Assembly: GCA_963674975.1 (NCBI GenBank)
Contig: OY771913.1
Span: forward strand, 2,108,001-2,172,000
Reading direction: 5' to 3'
Origin: UBA4781 sp963674975
GTDB lineage: Bacteria; Chloroflexota; Anaerolineae; Anaerolineales; Anaerolineaceae
DNA length: 64,000 nucleotides
Both the position numbers and the translations under genes were made by a program. Shown piece by piece: positions 9,349-17,959 of the stretch (position 1 is its first letter; each line of letters opens with the position of its first letter). The notes beneath the pieces are model-generated. The model was not told the origin of the DNA, searched no databases, and worked only from the letters and a program-made list of their open reading frames with translations.

Positions 9349-10319
9349 ATAAAAAGAGTCTTATATTGGTATTGCTGCTGGGATTGATTATTACTGGCTG
9401 CGCAGTAAAAAATGAACAACATATAAGAAATCTGGCGGAAAAAGTTGTCGATAAACTGCCCCAGGTGAATTCCACCGATCAAATCCCAGCCATCCCGGGT
9501 CTTCCTTCTTACTGTCGTATCGCGTTTGAGGTGTATGAAGATGAGAAAAAAAATATCGAAATCATCGGAGCAGATGGAAATGATCTTCAACAATTGGTTA
9601 CGGATGACAGCAGTGGCTTCCCTGCCTGGTCTCCTGATGGCACACGTATTGCCTATGTTTCAGATGCAGAAGGAACCGACCAGATTTATATTCTTGACTT
9701 ACAAACGGGTGAAATTGAACAATTAACTTTTGGAGCATCATCAAATGAGTTCCCATCCTGGTCTCCCGATGGTAAACAGATCGCATTTTCTTCTGATAGG
9801 AACGATGAGCAGTGGGATATCTTTGTGATGGATGCGGATGGAGGAAATGTACAGCGATTAACGGAGGGAACCTCGGATGAAAAGGATCCTGCATGGTCAC
9901 CTGATGGAGGCAAGATCATTTTTGCTTCTGATCAATATGCAAAATACTGGAATATATTCATCATGGATGTGGAAGGGGATGATGCAGAAAGACTGACTTC
10001 TGGAGGCGATAATAAATATGCATCCTGGTCTCCAGATGGCACTCGCATTGTGTTTAATTCTGATCGTGATGGAAATGATGAGATTTACTTGATGGATGCC
10101 GATGGGGGCAATCTGGTACGGCTGACTGAAAATGAGTGTGCAGATTCCTATCCAGTCTTCTCTCCTGATGGCACCATGCTCGCATTTAATTCCGACTGTG
10201 ATGGAGATTGGAATATCTATCTAATGGATATAAATGGTGAGAATGTTACCGAGATCACTTCGGCAGATAGCTTAGAGCTGTATCCAACATGGCTGCCAGA
10301 GTGTTATCTTGATAAATAA
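9345..10319 (+). CDS. TolB-like beta-propeller lipoprotein (PD40 repeats)
   Basis: The protein has 324 residues. A signal peptide ends in a lipobox (ITGC, Cys near residue 19), so the mature protein is lipid-anchored outside the membrane. Five or six repeats of the type WSPDGTRIAY(V/F)SD...IY(L/V)MD.DG.N..RLT run from about residue 75 to the end, the PD40/WD40-like blades of TolB and related propellers. Such domains usually bind proteins or glycans. The start overlaps the stop of the upstream TPR gene, which argues for a shared complex. A general 'TolB' role should not be assumed, because no Tol system is visible. Confidence 0.87.
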   Translation: MNKKSLILVLLLGLIITGCAVKNEQHIRNLAEKVVDKLPQVNSTDQIPAIPGLPSYCRIAFEVYEDEKKNIEIIGADGNDLQQLVTDDSSGFPAWSPDGTRIAYVSDAEGTDQIYILDLQTGEIEQLTFGASSNEFPSWSPDGKQIAFSSDRNDEQWDIFVMDADGGNVQRLTEGTSDEKDPAWSPDGGKIIFASDQYAKYWNIFIMDVEGDDAERLTSGGDNKYASWSPDGTRIVFNSDRDGNDEIYLMDADGGNLVRLTENECADSYPVFSPDGTMLAFNSDCDGDWNIYLMDINGENVTEITSADSLELYPTWLPECYLDK

Positions 10320-10524
10320 TTTTTTTAATGTATTCTATGGAAGAATATTAACCTGATAATTATTAATGCTTCGATTGATCACAGAATGTATTTATAAACC
10401 TTGCATTATAAATACTGTGTTGGTGCACCGGAAAAGGGAATTTTCATCGTAGTATTGCATTGAATATCTCTATTTAATCAGTTCGTGATACGGGAAGATG
10501 TTCTATTCAAGAAGGGATATTTAT

Positions 10525-11400
10525 ATGCAGGAAAAAGGAATGGATATAAGGAAGCTATACATATGCCCTCAATGCTATGGTTCTTTGAATATTTCTAATG
10601 ATCAGGCTGTTTGTGAAAAATGCGGACTGGCTTACCCTGCCAGAAATGGGGCGATCATTTTCAGCGAACCTCCTGAGAACATCCATCCATCCGAATACCG
10701 CGAACGCGGAAAAGGGAAAGATACAGCCTGGCGCAAGGCTAACGGTCTGTTTCTAGAAAAACAGCTAAGAAAAATAACGAAAGATTCGCTGATCTTGGAT
10801 GTGGGAGCCGGGTGGGGGGATTCTCTTTCATTCTATGCGGAATTTCCACATATTCTGGTCGATATATATCCTTACCCTGAAGTTGATGTTGTTTGCGATC
10901 TTACCCGAGTGAATCCATTTCGAAAATCGAGTATAGATATCATCCTGTTGATGAATGTACTGGAACACGTAAAATTACCACTTGTTTTGCTTCGGTCAAT
11001 GCACGAAATATTAAAACCGGGTGGAAAAATTCTCATTGCGATCCCATTTTATCTAAAGATTCATCAAGCACCGCTTGATTTTCAACGTCTCACTCACTAT
11101 GCACTTTGTGATATGTCTGAACGGGCAGGCTATTCTGTTGAATTCATTGAAGGCTTTTATGATCCCTGTGGTGTGATCGATGAATCATTACGTTATTATC
11201 GATTCTGGGGGATGAGGGAGCAGAAGTGGTTGCAGCAAAAATTCTCCAGAGTGGTATTGGTTTTGATGCACTGGATGATAAAACTGCTCCGAAATTCGAA
11301 GACAAGATCGTATCTTGCGGATCCTTATGAAACCGAATACCCTGCGCCTACCGGTTATCAAGTCGTGTTAATAAAAGGAAAGAAAATGCGGGGTAGTTAA
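10525..11400 (+). CDS. Methyltransferase with N-terminal Trm112-like zinc ribbon
   Basis: The start at 10525 has GAAGGG 8 bases upstream; the frame opens 9 codons earlier at 10498 without a ribosome site. An N-terminal zinc ribbon (CPQCYGSL ... CEKCGLAYPARNG) resembles Trm112/YcaR modules. It is followed by a SAM-binding domain (ILDVGAGWGDSLSFY; ILLMNVLEHVKLP) with a LKPGGKILIAIPF loop. Proteins with this layout methylate sugars, lipids or small molecules; the substrate is not known here. It stands alone with gaps of about 200 bp on both sides in which I see no gene. Confidence 0.82.
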   Translation: MQEKGMDIRKLYICPQCYGSLNISNDQAVCEKCGLAYPARNGAIIFSEPPENIHPSEYRERGKGKDTAWRKANGLFLEKQLRKITKDSLILDVGAGWGDSLSFYAEFPHILVDIYPYPEVDVVCDLTRVNPFRKSSIDIILLMNVLEHVKLPLVLLRSMHEILKPGGKILIAIPFYLKIHQAPLDFQRLTHYALCDMSERAGYSVEFIEGFYDPCGVIDESLRYYRFWGMREQKWLQQKFSRVVLVLMHWMIKLLRNSKTRSYLADPYETEYPAPTGYQVVLIKGKKMRGS

Positions 11401-11628
11401 GCTTCATTATGGTTGGGATATGCTATAAGATTCTCCAAACTTATCAAAATTTTTATGAAAATTTAAAAATCAATTCGGCAATAACGGTATCCATTAAGAG
11501 TGAAAAAAGCAGTAGATTGATCCTATGGTTCAAAGATGATCAATGAATTTCTATATTGACACATAAAAATTAAGGAATATATTGAGCTGGAAAATTAAAA
11601 ACCTGGTTATTTTGAAAGGAAAATTTCT

Positions 11629-12744
11629 ATGAGGCTTAAGAACACTATTCTATCCATTTTTCTTTTAACTGCAATGATTGTGCTTAATGCCTGCAAAGCA
11701 AATGGTATCACGACACCTGCTGCGGTTTCTACAGATGTTCCGGCTGCAGACATTGATTTGGAGGAAAATGGGGGTGGTGATTCTGCTTCGGAGGCTGAAG
11801 AAACTGATGGAAAGATCCCATTAATATTTTCTCATGATGGCGCATTGGATGATATCGCTGCCATTTTATACCTACATAGATGTCCGCAGATAAATATTAT
11901 TGGAGTGGTTAATAGTTATGGAGAGCAGATACCCGTGGAATCAAGCGATGAATGGTCAAGATTCCTTCAAGGAGTTTTGAATTTGGATGAAGTCCCGCTG
12001 GCAATTGGCTCAGCTGCTCCATTGGATCCAGCCGGATATGAATTCCCCATTGGTTGGAGAAATGAGGCGAACAATTTTTGGGGTATAGAACTGCCAGCAT
12101 CCAGCGTCCAAATTGATGAGAGAGAAGGATATCAATTGATCATCGATCTGGTAAATGGATCACCTGTAAAAGTAACCATTTTAGCTACCGGTGCTCTGAC
12201 TGATGTTGCTCTGGCACTTCAGCATGATCCGCAAATTAAGAACAAGATTGAACGGATTGTGATCATGGGAGGGGCATTCAATGTGGCGGGTAATCTAAAC
12301 GGGATGGCAGCAGATGTATCGAATGGCGTGGCGGAATGGAATATTTTTGTGGATGCGCTGGCTGCAAAAGAAGTATTCAATGCGGGAATCCCCCTTACGA
12401 TCATGCCCCTGGATGGATCAGAGAGTTTCTGGATGACCAGTGAATTCACAGATCAATTCTTGAACAGCCAGGATGGTGAAACGCAGTTTGTATCTACATT
12501 ATGGCAAACCGCATCTGGAAAATGGGGCGGAAATTTCTTACTCTGGGATATCCTGGCAGCGGTTGCTTTAACCGATCCCCAGTACTTCACATGGGAATAT
12601 GGTACTTTTGATGTGATCAACGAGGCGGGAGATCAGTATGGACGGACTATTGTGATCGATCCCGATAATGACGCGAATTCCTTTGCGGCAAACTATGATT
12701 ACGATGGAGTGTTAACTCACCTGATAGACATCATGCGGAAATAA
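11629..12744 (+). CDS. Nucleoside hydrolase (IUNH family) lipoprotein
   Basis: The protein has 371 residues with a signal peptide and lipobox (LNAC, Cys near residue 22), then a Glu/Asp-rich linker. The hydrolase starts with IPLIFSHDGALDDIAAILYL, the calcium-binding Asp cluster of inosine-uridine hydrolases in a slightly altered form. ILATGALTDVALAL and IVIMGGAFNVAGN follow, then EWNIFVDALAAKEVF. The enzyme would split N-glycosidic bonds of nucleosides outside the cell. A BMP-type nucleoside importer is encoded at 42.7-48 kb, so extracellular base release plus import is plausible. The usual first motif is DTDPGxDDA, so the change to HDGALDD should be checked. AAAGGAAAA lies before the ATG. 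Confidence 0.86.
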   Translation: MRLKNTILSIFLLTAMIVLNACKANGITTPAAVSTDVPAADIDLEENGGGDSASEAEETDGKIPLIFSHDGALDDIAAILYLHRCPQINIIGVVNSYGEQIPVESSDEWSRFLQGVLNLDEVPLAIGSAAPLDPAGYEFPIGWRNEANNFWGIELPASSVQIDEREGYQLIIDLVNGSPVKVTILATGALTDVALALQHDPQIKNKIERIVIMGGAFNVAGNLNGMAADVSNGVAEWNIFVDALAAKEVFNAGIPLTIMPLDGSESFWMTSEFTDQFLNSQDGETQFVSTLWQTASGKWGGNFLLWDILAAVALTDPQYFTWEYGTFDVINEAGDQYGRTIVIDPDNDANSFAANYDYDGVLTHLIDIMRK

Positions 12745-12780
12745 AGGAATAAATTTATCGTTTTTGATTTCGTAAACATA

Positions 12781-12820
12781 AAACAGTTCTGCTTTTAGAA
12801 ATGCAGAACTGTTTTTTCAT
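12781..12820. terminator. Bidirectional terminator between convergent genes
   Basis: A perfect 12-bp stem (12781-12792 with 12803-12814, core CAGTTCTGC) has a 10-base loop, a T-run on the right and an A-run on the left. It serves the nucleoside hydrolase gene on the plus strand and can also end the ALDH transcript on the minus strand. Confidence 0.88.
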
Positions 12821-12880
12821 ATTGGTTAAGAATATTTTTGAAATAGCAGTGGATTTTTGATGTATGGTTCTTTTTTCAAG

Positions 12881-14359
12881 CTAGAACTGCCGGCTCCATT
12901 TGTCTTTCCAGCGTTCGATGACCACTTTCTTCTGCGTGAAGAAATTGAATGCGTCTTCTGACTGCCCATGCAGATCTCCAAAGAAACTGTCCTTCCACCC
13001 GGAGAAGGGGAAGAATGCCATGGGGGCTGCCACCCCAATATTGATCCCGATGTTGCCAGCCATTGCTTCATGGCGAAAATGCCTGGCACTGCTGCCGCTG
13101 GCGGTGAATATGGATGCCATATTTCCATAAGAACTCTGATTGATCCAGTCAATGGCGCTGTTCAGCGTATCCATGGGTAAGATTCCCAGTACAGGACCGA
13201 AGATCTCGGTTTGCACCAGCTTTCCATCCGCTTGAAGATGATCTACCACGCAGGGTTTAATGAAGTTCCCTTTTTCATAACCGGGAATGACTGCATTACG
13301 TCCATCAACCAGTAACCTCGCACCGGCTGATTCTCCCTCTGCCAGTAATGCTTGAATACGCTTCAAGCTGGCAGGTGAGATCACCGGTCCCATTTGAACA
13401 CTTTCATCCAGCCCATATCCCACGATGCGTTCTTCAGCGGCTTTACAAACAGCAGGCTGCAGCCATTCAATGGCTTCTCCTACCGGCAGTACCAGCGATG
13501 CTGCCAGGCAGCGCTGCCCCGCGCAGCCGAAGGCGCTGTCTGCCAGTATACGGATGGTCATTTCTGGGTCGGCATCGGGCATCACGACGATGGGATTCTT
13601 GGCGCCGCCCTGACACTGGGCGCGTTTACCGTGCGCGGTTGCCTGCGCATAGACCTTTTTTGCCACTACGGTCGAACCTACGAAAGAAACGGTTTTGATC
13701 ATGGGGTGGTTGAGAAGTTGATCTACCGTATCAGCATCTCCCTGAACCATCTGAATGATCCCTTTGGGAAAGCCTGCTTTTTCGATCACGCGGAAGATTG
13801 CCTGCATGGTGAGCGGTACCTTTTCCGATGGTTTTACGATGACAGGATTTCCGCATGCCAGGGCGTACGGCATAAACCAGAAAGCGATCATGGATGGAAA
13901 ATTGAACGGACAGATGATGAGGCTGATTCCAACCGGCTGGCGGATCATGATCTCGTCGATACCCGGCGCGATATCTTCGGAAAAAGTACCCTGGTTGAAA
14001 GTTGGAGCTCCGCAAGCCACTTCGATATTTTCAAAGGCTCGCTTTAATTCTCCCAATGATTCGTTATACGTCTTTCCGCTTTCACGCGTGATAATCCTTG
14101 CCAGGGCATCCTGTTCAGAACGGAGGAAGAATAGAAGATTTTGGAGAAGCTGGATTCTTTCTACAACGGGTGTGTTCCGCCAGCTTGAAAAGGCGTTTGA
14201 GGCAGCCGTAGCGGCTGCTTCCACATCTCTCTCTGAAGAATTCGTGAAATTCCCGATTATTTCCTGCGTGGCTGGATCCAGAATGCTCGCCCCGGCAGCC
14301 CCGCCTGGTTTTTGCCACTGTCCATCGATAAAGTTGAATACTTCTTCTGCTCCCGACAT
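12881..14359 (-). CDS. Methylmalonate/malonate-semialdehyde dehydrogenase-type ALDH (IolA/MmsA family)
   Basis: The protein has 492 residues. Family signatures of CoA-acylating MMSDH enzymes are present: PFNFPSMIAFW near residue 155, QGGAKNPIVVMPDAD near 255, and the catalytic cysteine in FGCAGQRCLA near 285. A conserved Arg in MIRQPVG precedes the Rossmann entry. These enzymes turn malonate semialdehyde plus CoA into acetyl-CoA and CO2. A strong ribosome site (GGAGG) precedes the ATG. The gene is divergent from the IclR regulator across a shared operator, so it very likely belongs to the regulated catabolic island to its right. The exact substrate (malonate versus methylmalonate semialdehyde) cannot be read from the sequence. 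Confidence 0.92.
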   Translation of the reverse strand: MSGAEEVFNFIDGQWQKPGGAAGASILDPATQEIIGNFTNSSERDVEAAATAASNAFSSWRNTPVVERIQLLQNLLFFLRSEQDALARIITRESGKTYNESLGELKRAFENIEVACGAPTFNQGTFSEDIAPGIDEIMIRQPVGISLIICPFNFPSMIAFWFMPYALACGNPVIVKPSEKVPLTMQAIFRVIEKAGFPKGIIQMVQGDADTVDQLLNHPMIKTVSFVGSTVVAKKVYAQATAHGKRAQCQGGAKNPIVVMPDADPEMTIRILADSAFGCAGQRCLAASLVLPVGEAIEWLQPAVCKAAEERIVGYGLDESVQMGPVISPASLKRIQALLAEGESAGARLLVDGRNAVIPGYEKGNFIKPCVVDHLQADGKLVQTEIFGPVLGILPMDTLNSAIDWINQSSYGNMASIFTASGSSARHFRHEAMAGNIGINIGVAAPMAFFPFSGWKDSFFGDLHGQSEDAFNFFTQKKVVIERWKDKWSRQF

Positions 14360-14397
14360 TTATTTCCTCCAGGGTTGTAGTTGCAAACCGCTGCCTA

Positions 14398-14453
14398 TTG
14401 ACAGGCACTTCTTTAAGATTATATAATATTATTATGCAACAGCGTTGCATAAT
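14398..14453. promoter_or_regulatory. iclR promoter with palindromic operator between divergent genes
   Basis: On the plus strand TTGACA (14398-14403), an 18-base spacer and TATAAT (14422-14427) form a near-consensus promoter. Directly behind the -10 lies a perfect inverted repeat: ATTATGCAA (14431-14439), 5 bases, TTGCATAAT (14445-14453). A second, overlapping palindrome (GTTGC 14444-14448, GCAAC 14456-14460) extends it. Its place over the start site suggests autorepression by the IclR protein and joint control of the divergent ALDH gene. Confidence 0.85.
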
Positions 14454-14480
14454 AAGCAACAAGGAAGAATAGAAAGATTT

Positions 14481-15224
14481 ATGGTAGAAATACAATCACT
14501 GGCACGTGGGTTAAAAATATTGGAGATCATGGCAGATTGTGAAAATGGTATCGGTATCACCGAGCTGGCAGATCAGCTGGGTGTAGATAAATCCACTGCT
14601 TCCCGATTGGTGCATACACTTCTCAATGATGGCTTTGTTCAAAAGGCAAAAGATGGACGTTCTTATACCCTTGGACCAATGCTGGTAAACCTTAGCCGCA
14701 GCGTGATCACACGTATGCCGCTGCGGGATTCAGCCAAACCGTTTTTAAAAAAATTGGTGGAAGTTTCCGGGGAATGCTCTCATCTGGCGATCTATGCTCA
14801 AGGGAAAGCTCTCTATATTGATCAGATGGAATCACCTTCCACCTTGCGGGTAAATGCAGAGGTGGGGCAGCTGGCACCGCTGCACTGCACGGCACTTGGA
14901 AAGGTGATGCTGGCATTTGGTAAATATCCGCTCCCCGTAGACCTTGAACAGCATACAGCAAAAACCATCACAGATCTGCAGTCCCTTGAAAAAGAATTGA
15001 GAATAGTCTTGGAAAAGGGATATGCGGTCGACGATGAGGAATTTGATAATGATGTGCGCTGTATTTCGGTTCCGGTGTTTGATTACAGGGAAAAACTGGT
15101 TGGAGCTATCGGCATTTCGGGACCTTCTGCTCGCTTGAGTTTGAAAGAGATTGAAACACTTGCTCCCCAGATCATACAGATCGGGAAACAGCTAACCGAT
15201 AGGCTCAAGTTTAAAAGATCTTGA
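14481..15224 (+). CDS. IclR family transcriptional regulator
   Basis: The N-terminal winged helix-turn-helix (GITELADQLGVDKSTASRLV, about residues 22-60) is followed by the IclR effector domain (LGKVMLAF; YAVDDEEFDNDVRCISVPVFD; AIGISGPSARL). I choose the ATG at 14481, because the only earlier start (TTG at 14445) lies inside the operator itself. IclR proteins bind small metabolites, often acids or sugars, to release or recruit polymerase. The gene is divergent from the ALDH and 12 bp ahead of the IolD-like gene, so it is the likely regulator of the whole 12.9-23.7 kb island. Confidence 0.92.
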   Translation: MVEIQSLARGLKILEIMADCENGIGITELADQLGVDKSTASRLVHTLLNDGFVQKAKDGRSYTLGPMLVNLSRSVITRMPLRDSAKPFLKKLVEVSGECSHLAIYAQGKALYIDQMESPSTLRVNAEVGQLAPLHCTALGKVMLAFGKYPLPVDLEQHTAKTITDLQSLEKELRIVLEKGYAVDDEEFDNDVRCISVPVFDYREKLVGAIGISGPSARLSLKEIETLAPQIIQIGKQLTDRLKFKRS

Positions 15225-15236
15225 AAAGGGAAATGA

Positions 15237-17120
15237 ATGGAATATAAAGAAATTTTAGAGGAAAGAACAAAGCGTGCATTGCTTATAGCACAATACGGCA
15301 GTCTGGATGCGGCATTGGCAGATAAAGCCCTTCCATATACCATCGATGCAACGCTTTCCGAACTGCTTGTTTTGGGACTGCTTCGTCAGGGAGTAAAAAC
15401 ATTCTTCACGGTATTCGGTCATGGCTCTACGGAGATTGGCGAAGTCCTTCGCATTTATTCGCAGGCGGGATTGCTCAAAGTATTTGGAGTGCATAACGAG
15501 ATCGAGGCTTCGCATGCAGCAACTGCATTGAATTGGGTGATGCATGAAAAAGCGGCTGTGATCACCTCGATCGGTCCGGGCGCTTTTCAGGCTCTGGCGG
15601 CTTCGCTGGTGCCGGCTTCAGATGGTATTGGAGTATGGTATCTGTTTGGTGATGAAACCACCCAGGATGAAGGGTATAACATGCAGCAGATACCCAAACA
15701 CGAGCAGTTCCTTTTTCCAAGAATGCTTGAAACCATGGGCGGCGGCTACAGTCTGCAGGAACCCTGGTCTCTTTCTACCGCTTTACGCAGAGGGATGAAT
15801 AAAGTCAACCATCCATACCATGCAGGTCCGTTCTATCTTTCCATGCCGATGAATACGCAGCCGGTGTTCCTGCGCAGCTACAACTTGAGGGAACTGCCGT
15901 GCGGTATGGTGCCGGGTATGGGTGCAGCAGCAGGAGATTATGAGCAGGCGGCTGAATGGATCCAAAAATCGCAGTCGATACTGATTAAGGTAGGTGGAGG
16001 AGGGCGGACTGCTTCTCAAGAGATCATGCGTCTTGCTGACTTGAGTGATGCGGTGTGTGTGCTTACTCCCATTGCGACCGGTATTGTGCCTTATAACCAC
16101 CCGCGCTGCATGGGAGTGGGAGGCTCGAAGGGCAGCATTTGCGGCAACTTTGCCATGGAAAATACCGATCTCTTGATCACCATCGGGACACGCGCGGTCT
16201 GTCAATCGGATTGTTCCCGCACCGGGTATCCAAAAGCCAAAAAGGTGATCAACATCAATGCTGATCTGGGTGATGCCCTTCATTATCAGGATACACTGGC
16301 GTTGTGGGGTGATGCTGCGGCTACCCTGCAGAAATTAAATGTTCTGCTTTATAAAGCTGTATCGAAAGCATCTTCCATGCCATCAGATTGGTTGAAAACA
16401 TGCCAGCAGAAAAAAGAGGAATGGGAAACGTATAAGCAGGAACGCTTTGATCATCCAACCTTGAAAGATCCGTTCTGGGGTAAAGAAGTTCTCACGCAGC
16501 CGGCTGCCATCAAAACAGCCCTGGATTGGGCGGTGGAAAAGGATGTGGTGAATATTTTTGATGCCGGGGATGTGCAGGCGAACGGTTTTCAGATGGTCGC
16601 GGATCGCGAAGTGGGAAAGACATTTACCGATACCGGAGCCAGCTATATGGGTTTCGCTGTTTCGGCAGTACTGGCATCTGCTGCTCGTGAGGATTCTCCA
16701 TATTTTCTTGCCTTCAGCGGGGATGGTTCTTTTTTGATGAATCCACAGGTTCTTATCGATGGGGTTGAATATGGCGTGAAGGGCTGCATTCTCATTTTTG
16801 ATAACAGCCGTATGGGTGCAATAACAGGACTGCAGATCGATCAATATGGTGAACAGTTTGCGACCTGGCATACCCACCCGATCGATTATCTTCAACTGGC
16901 AAAAAGCGTATCGGGAGTATTGGCAATCAGTGGGGGTTCCAGCCCTGCCGATTTAAAGAAAGCGCTGGATGAGTCTTTTGCCCATGCTGGATTATCTGTT
17001 ATCCATATTCCTGTTTATTTCGGAACCGATCCGCTTGGATCATTGGGAGTTTTTGGGCGCTGGAATGTGGGGAATTGGGTCGAAAATACGCAGCAGCTAA
17101 GGCATCAAATAGGATTGTAA
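15237..17120 (+). CDS. TPP-dependent IolD-like enzyme (trihydroxycyclohexanedione hydrolase family)
   Basis: The protein has 627 residues with the three-domain ThDP layout of the acetolactate synthase/IolD group. The N-terminal Pyr domain has VFGHGSTEIGE and the catalytic Glu in VHNEIEASHAA; the C-terminal PP domain has the Mg/TPP motif GDGSFLMN ... DNSRMGAITGL near residues 500-530. IolD opens the ring of 3D-(3,5/4)-trihydroxycyclohexane-1,2-dione by hydrolysis. The FGHG signature and the PP-domain pattern resemble IolD, but the middle region does not, so the substrate may be a different cyclic diketone. It ends 1 bp before the transketolase gene, which indicates one operon. Confidence 0.8.
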   Translation: MEYKEILEERTKRALLIAQYGSLDAALADKALPYTIDATLSELLVLGLLRQGVKTFFTVFGHGSTEIGEVLRIYSQAGLLKVFGVHNEIEASHAATALNWVMHEKAAVITSIGPGAFQALAASLVPASDGIGVWYLFGDETTQDEGYNMQQIPKHEQFLFPRMLETMGGGYSLQEPWSLSTALRRGMNKVNHPYHAGPFYLSMPMNTQPVFLRSYNLRELPCGMVPGMGAAAGDYEQAAEWIQKSQSILIKVGGGGRTASQEIMRLADLSDAVCVLTPIATGIVPYNHPRCMGVGGSKGSICGNFAMENTDLLITIGTRAVCQSDCSRTGYPKAKKVININADLGDALHYQDTLALWGDAAATLQKLNVLLYKAVSKASSMPSDWLKTCQQKKEEWETYKQERFDHPTLKDPFWGKEVLTQPAAIKTALDWAVEKDVVNIFDAGDVQANGFQMVADREVGKTFTDTGASYMGFAVSAVLASAAREDSPYFLAFSGDGSFLMNPQVLIDGVEYGVKGCILIFDNSRMGAITGLQIDQYGEQFATWHTHPIDYLQLAKSVSGVLAISGGSSPADLKKALDESFAHAGLSVIHIPVYFGTDPLGSLGVFGRWNVGNWVENTQQLRHQIGL

Positions 17121-17121
17121 G

Positions 17122-17958
17122 ATGGAAAAATTAACGGAAGCTGAGATAAAAAAACTGAAAGAGATTTCCCGAGAACTGCGCTGTACAAGTTTGCGAATGA
17201 TCCACAAAAGGCAAGCGGGACATCCCGGTGGATCTATGTCTGCGGCAGAAATTGTGGCGATCCTTTATTTCAAGATCATGAATATCGATCCGCACAATCC
17301 CAATTGGGAGGAGCGCGATCGTTTTTTATTAAGTAAAGGGCATGCATCCGCGCTGTTGTATGCCGCCCTGGCGAAACGCGGCTATTTTCCGGAAAGCGAT
17401 CTGGAGCATTGGGGAGAACTGGGTTGTCATTTGCAGGGTCATCCTGATCGTCTTAAGACGCCGGGCGTGGATATGAACAGCGGCATTCTAGGACATGGTA
17501 TTGCGATTGGAGCGGGCATTGCGCTAGCCGCCGGGCAGAAGGGTATGAACTACCAGGTTTATACCCTTCTGGGGGATGGAGAATGCCAGGCTGGATTGGT
17601 CTGGGAGGGAGCTAATACCGCAGCTAAATTTCATTTATCCAACCTGACTGCCATCGTTGATCATAATGGGGTGCAGCTGGATGGTTTTGTGCAGGAGATC
17701 ATGCCGATCGAACCGCTGGCTGAAAAATGGAAAGCCTTTGGCTGGCACGTGATCGAAATGGATGGACATGATATCGATCAGCTTTTCCATGCGTTGATGG
17801 AAGCGAAACAAACTCAAGATAAACCCACGGTCATTCTTGCGCGTACTATAAAGGGAAAAGGGATCAGTTTTATGGAAAATAAAGCCTACTGGCATGGAGT
17901 TGCACCCAATGATGAACAACTGGCGCAGGCTATGCAAGAGCTTGGGGAGGAGATCTGA
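17122..17958 (+). CDS. Transketolase, N-terminal (TPP-binding) subunit
   Basis: The protein has 278 residues and covers only the PP half of transketolase: GHPGGSMSAAEIVA near residue 33, the TPP/Mg motif LGDGECQAGLVWEGANTA near 150 and VDHNGVQLDG near 185. Split transketolases work as a heterotetramer with the C-terminal subunit encoded directly behind it. They move a two-carbon ketol unit from a ketose to an aldose acceptor. Placement between an IolD-like enzyme and an RpiB-like isomerase makes a catabolic rather than housekeeping role likely. Confidence 0.93.
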   Translation: MEKLTEAEIKKLKEISRELRCTSLRMIHKRQAGHPGGSMSAAEIVAILYFKIMNIDPHNPNWEERDRFLLSKGHASALLYAALAKRGYFPESDLEHWGELGCHLQGHPDRLKTPGVDMNSGILGHGIAIGAGIALAAGQKGMNYQVYTLLGDGECQAGLVWEGANTAAKFHLSNLTAIVDHNGVQLDGFVQEIMPIEPLAEKWKAFGWHVIEMDGHDIDQLFHALMEAKQTQDKPTVILARTIKGKGISFMENKAYWHGVAPNDEQLAQAMQELGEEI

Positions 17959-17959
17959 G

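Noticed and set aside
13394..14047. 217-codon plus-strand frame inside the ALDH gene
   Set aside because: It is fully antisense to a well-supported dehydrogenase and encodes no recognisable domain; long antisense frames are expected in GC-richer genes.
14445..14480. Upstream TTG start of the iclR gene
   Set aside because: The TTG is the first base of the right operator half and lies almost at the predicted transcription start; no ribosome site precedes it. The ATG at 14481 is better.
15237..17120. Assignment as classical myo-inositol IolD operon
   Set aside because: iolB, iolC, iolE and iolJ are all missing, and the middle region differs from IolD; two-carbon cleavage of 5-keto-2-deoxygluconate by transketolase would not give malonate semialdehyde.
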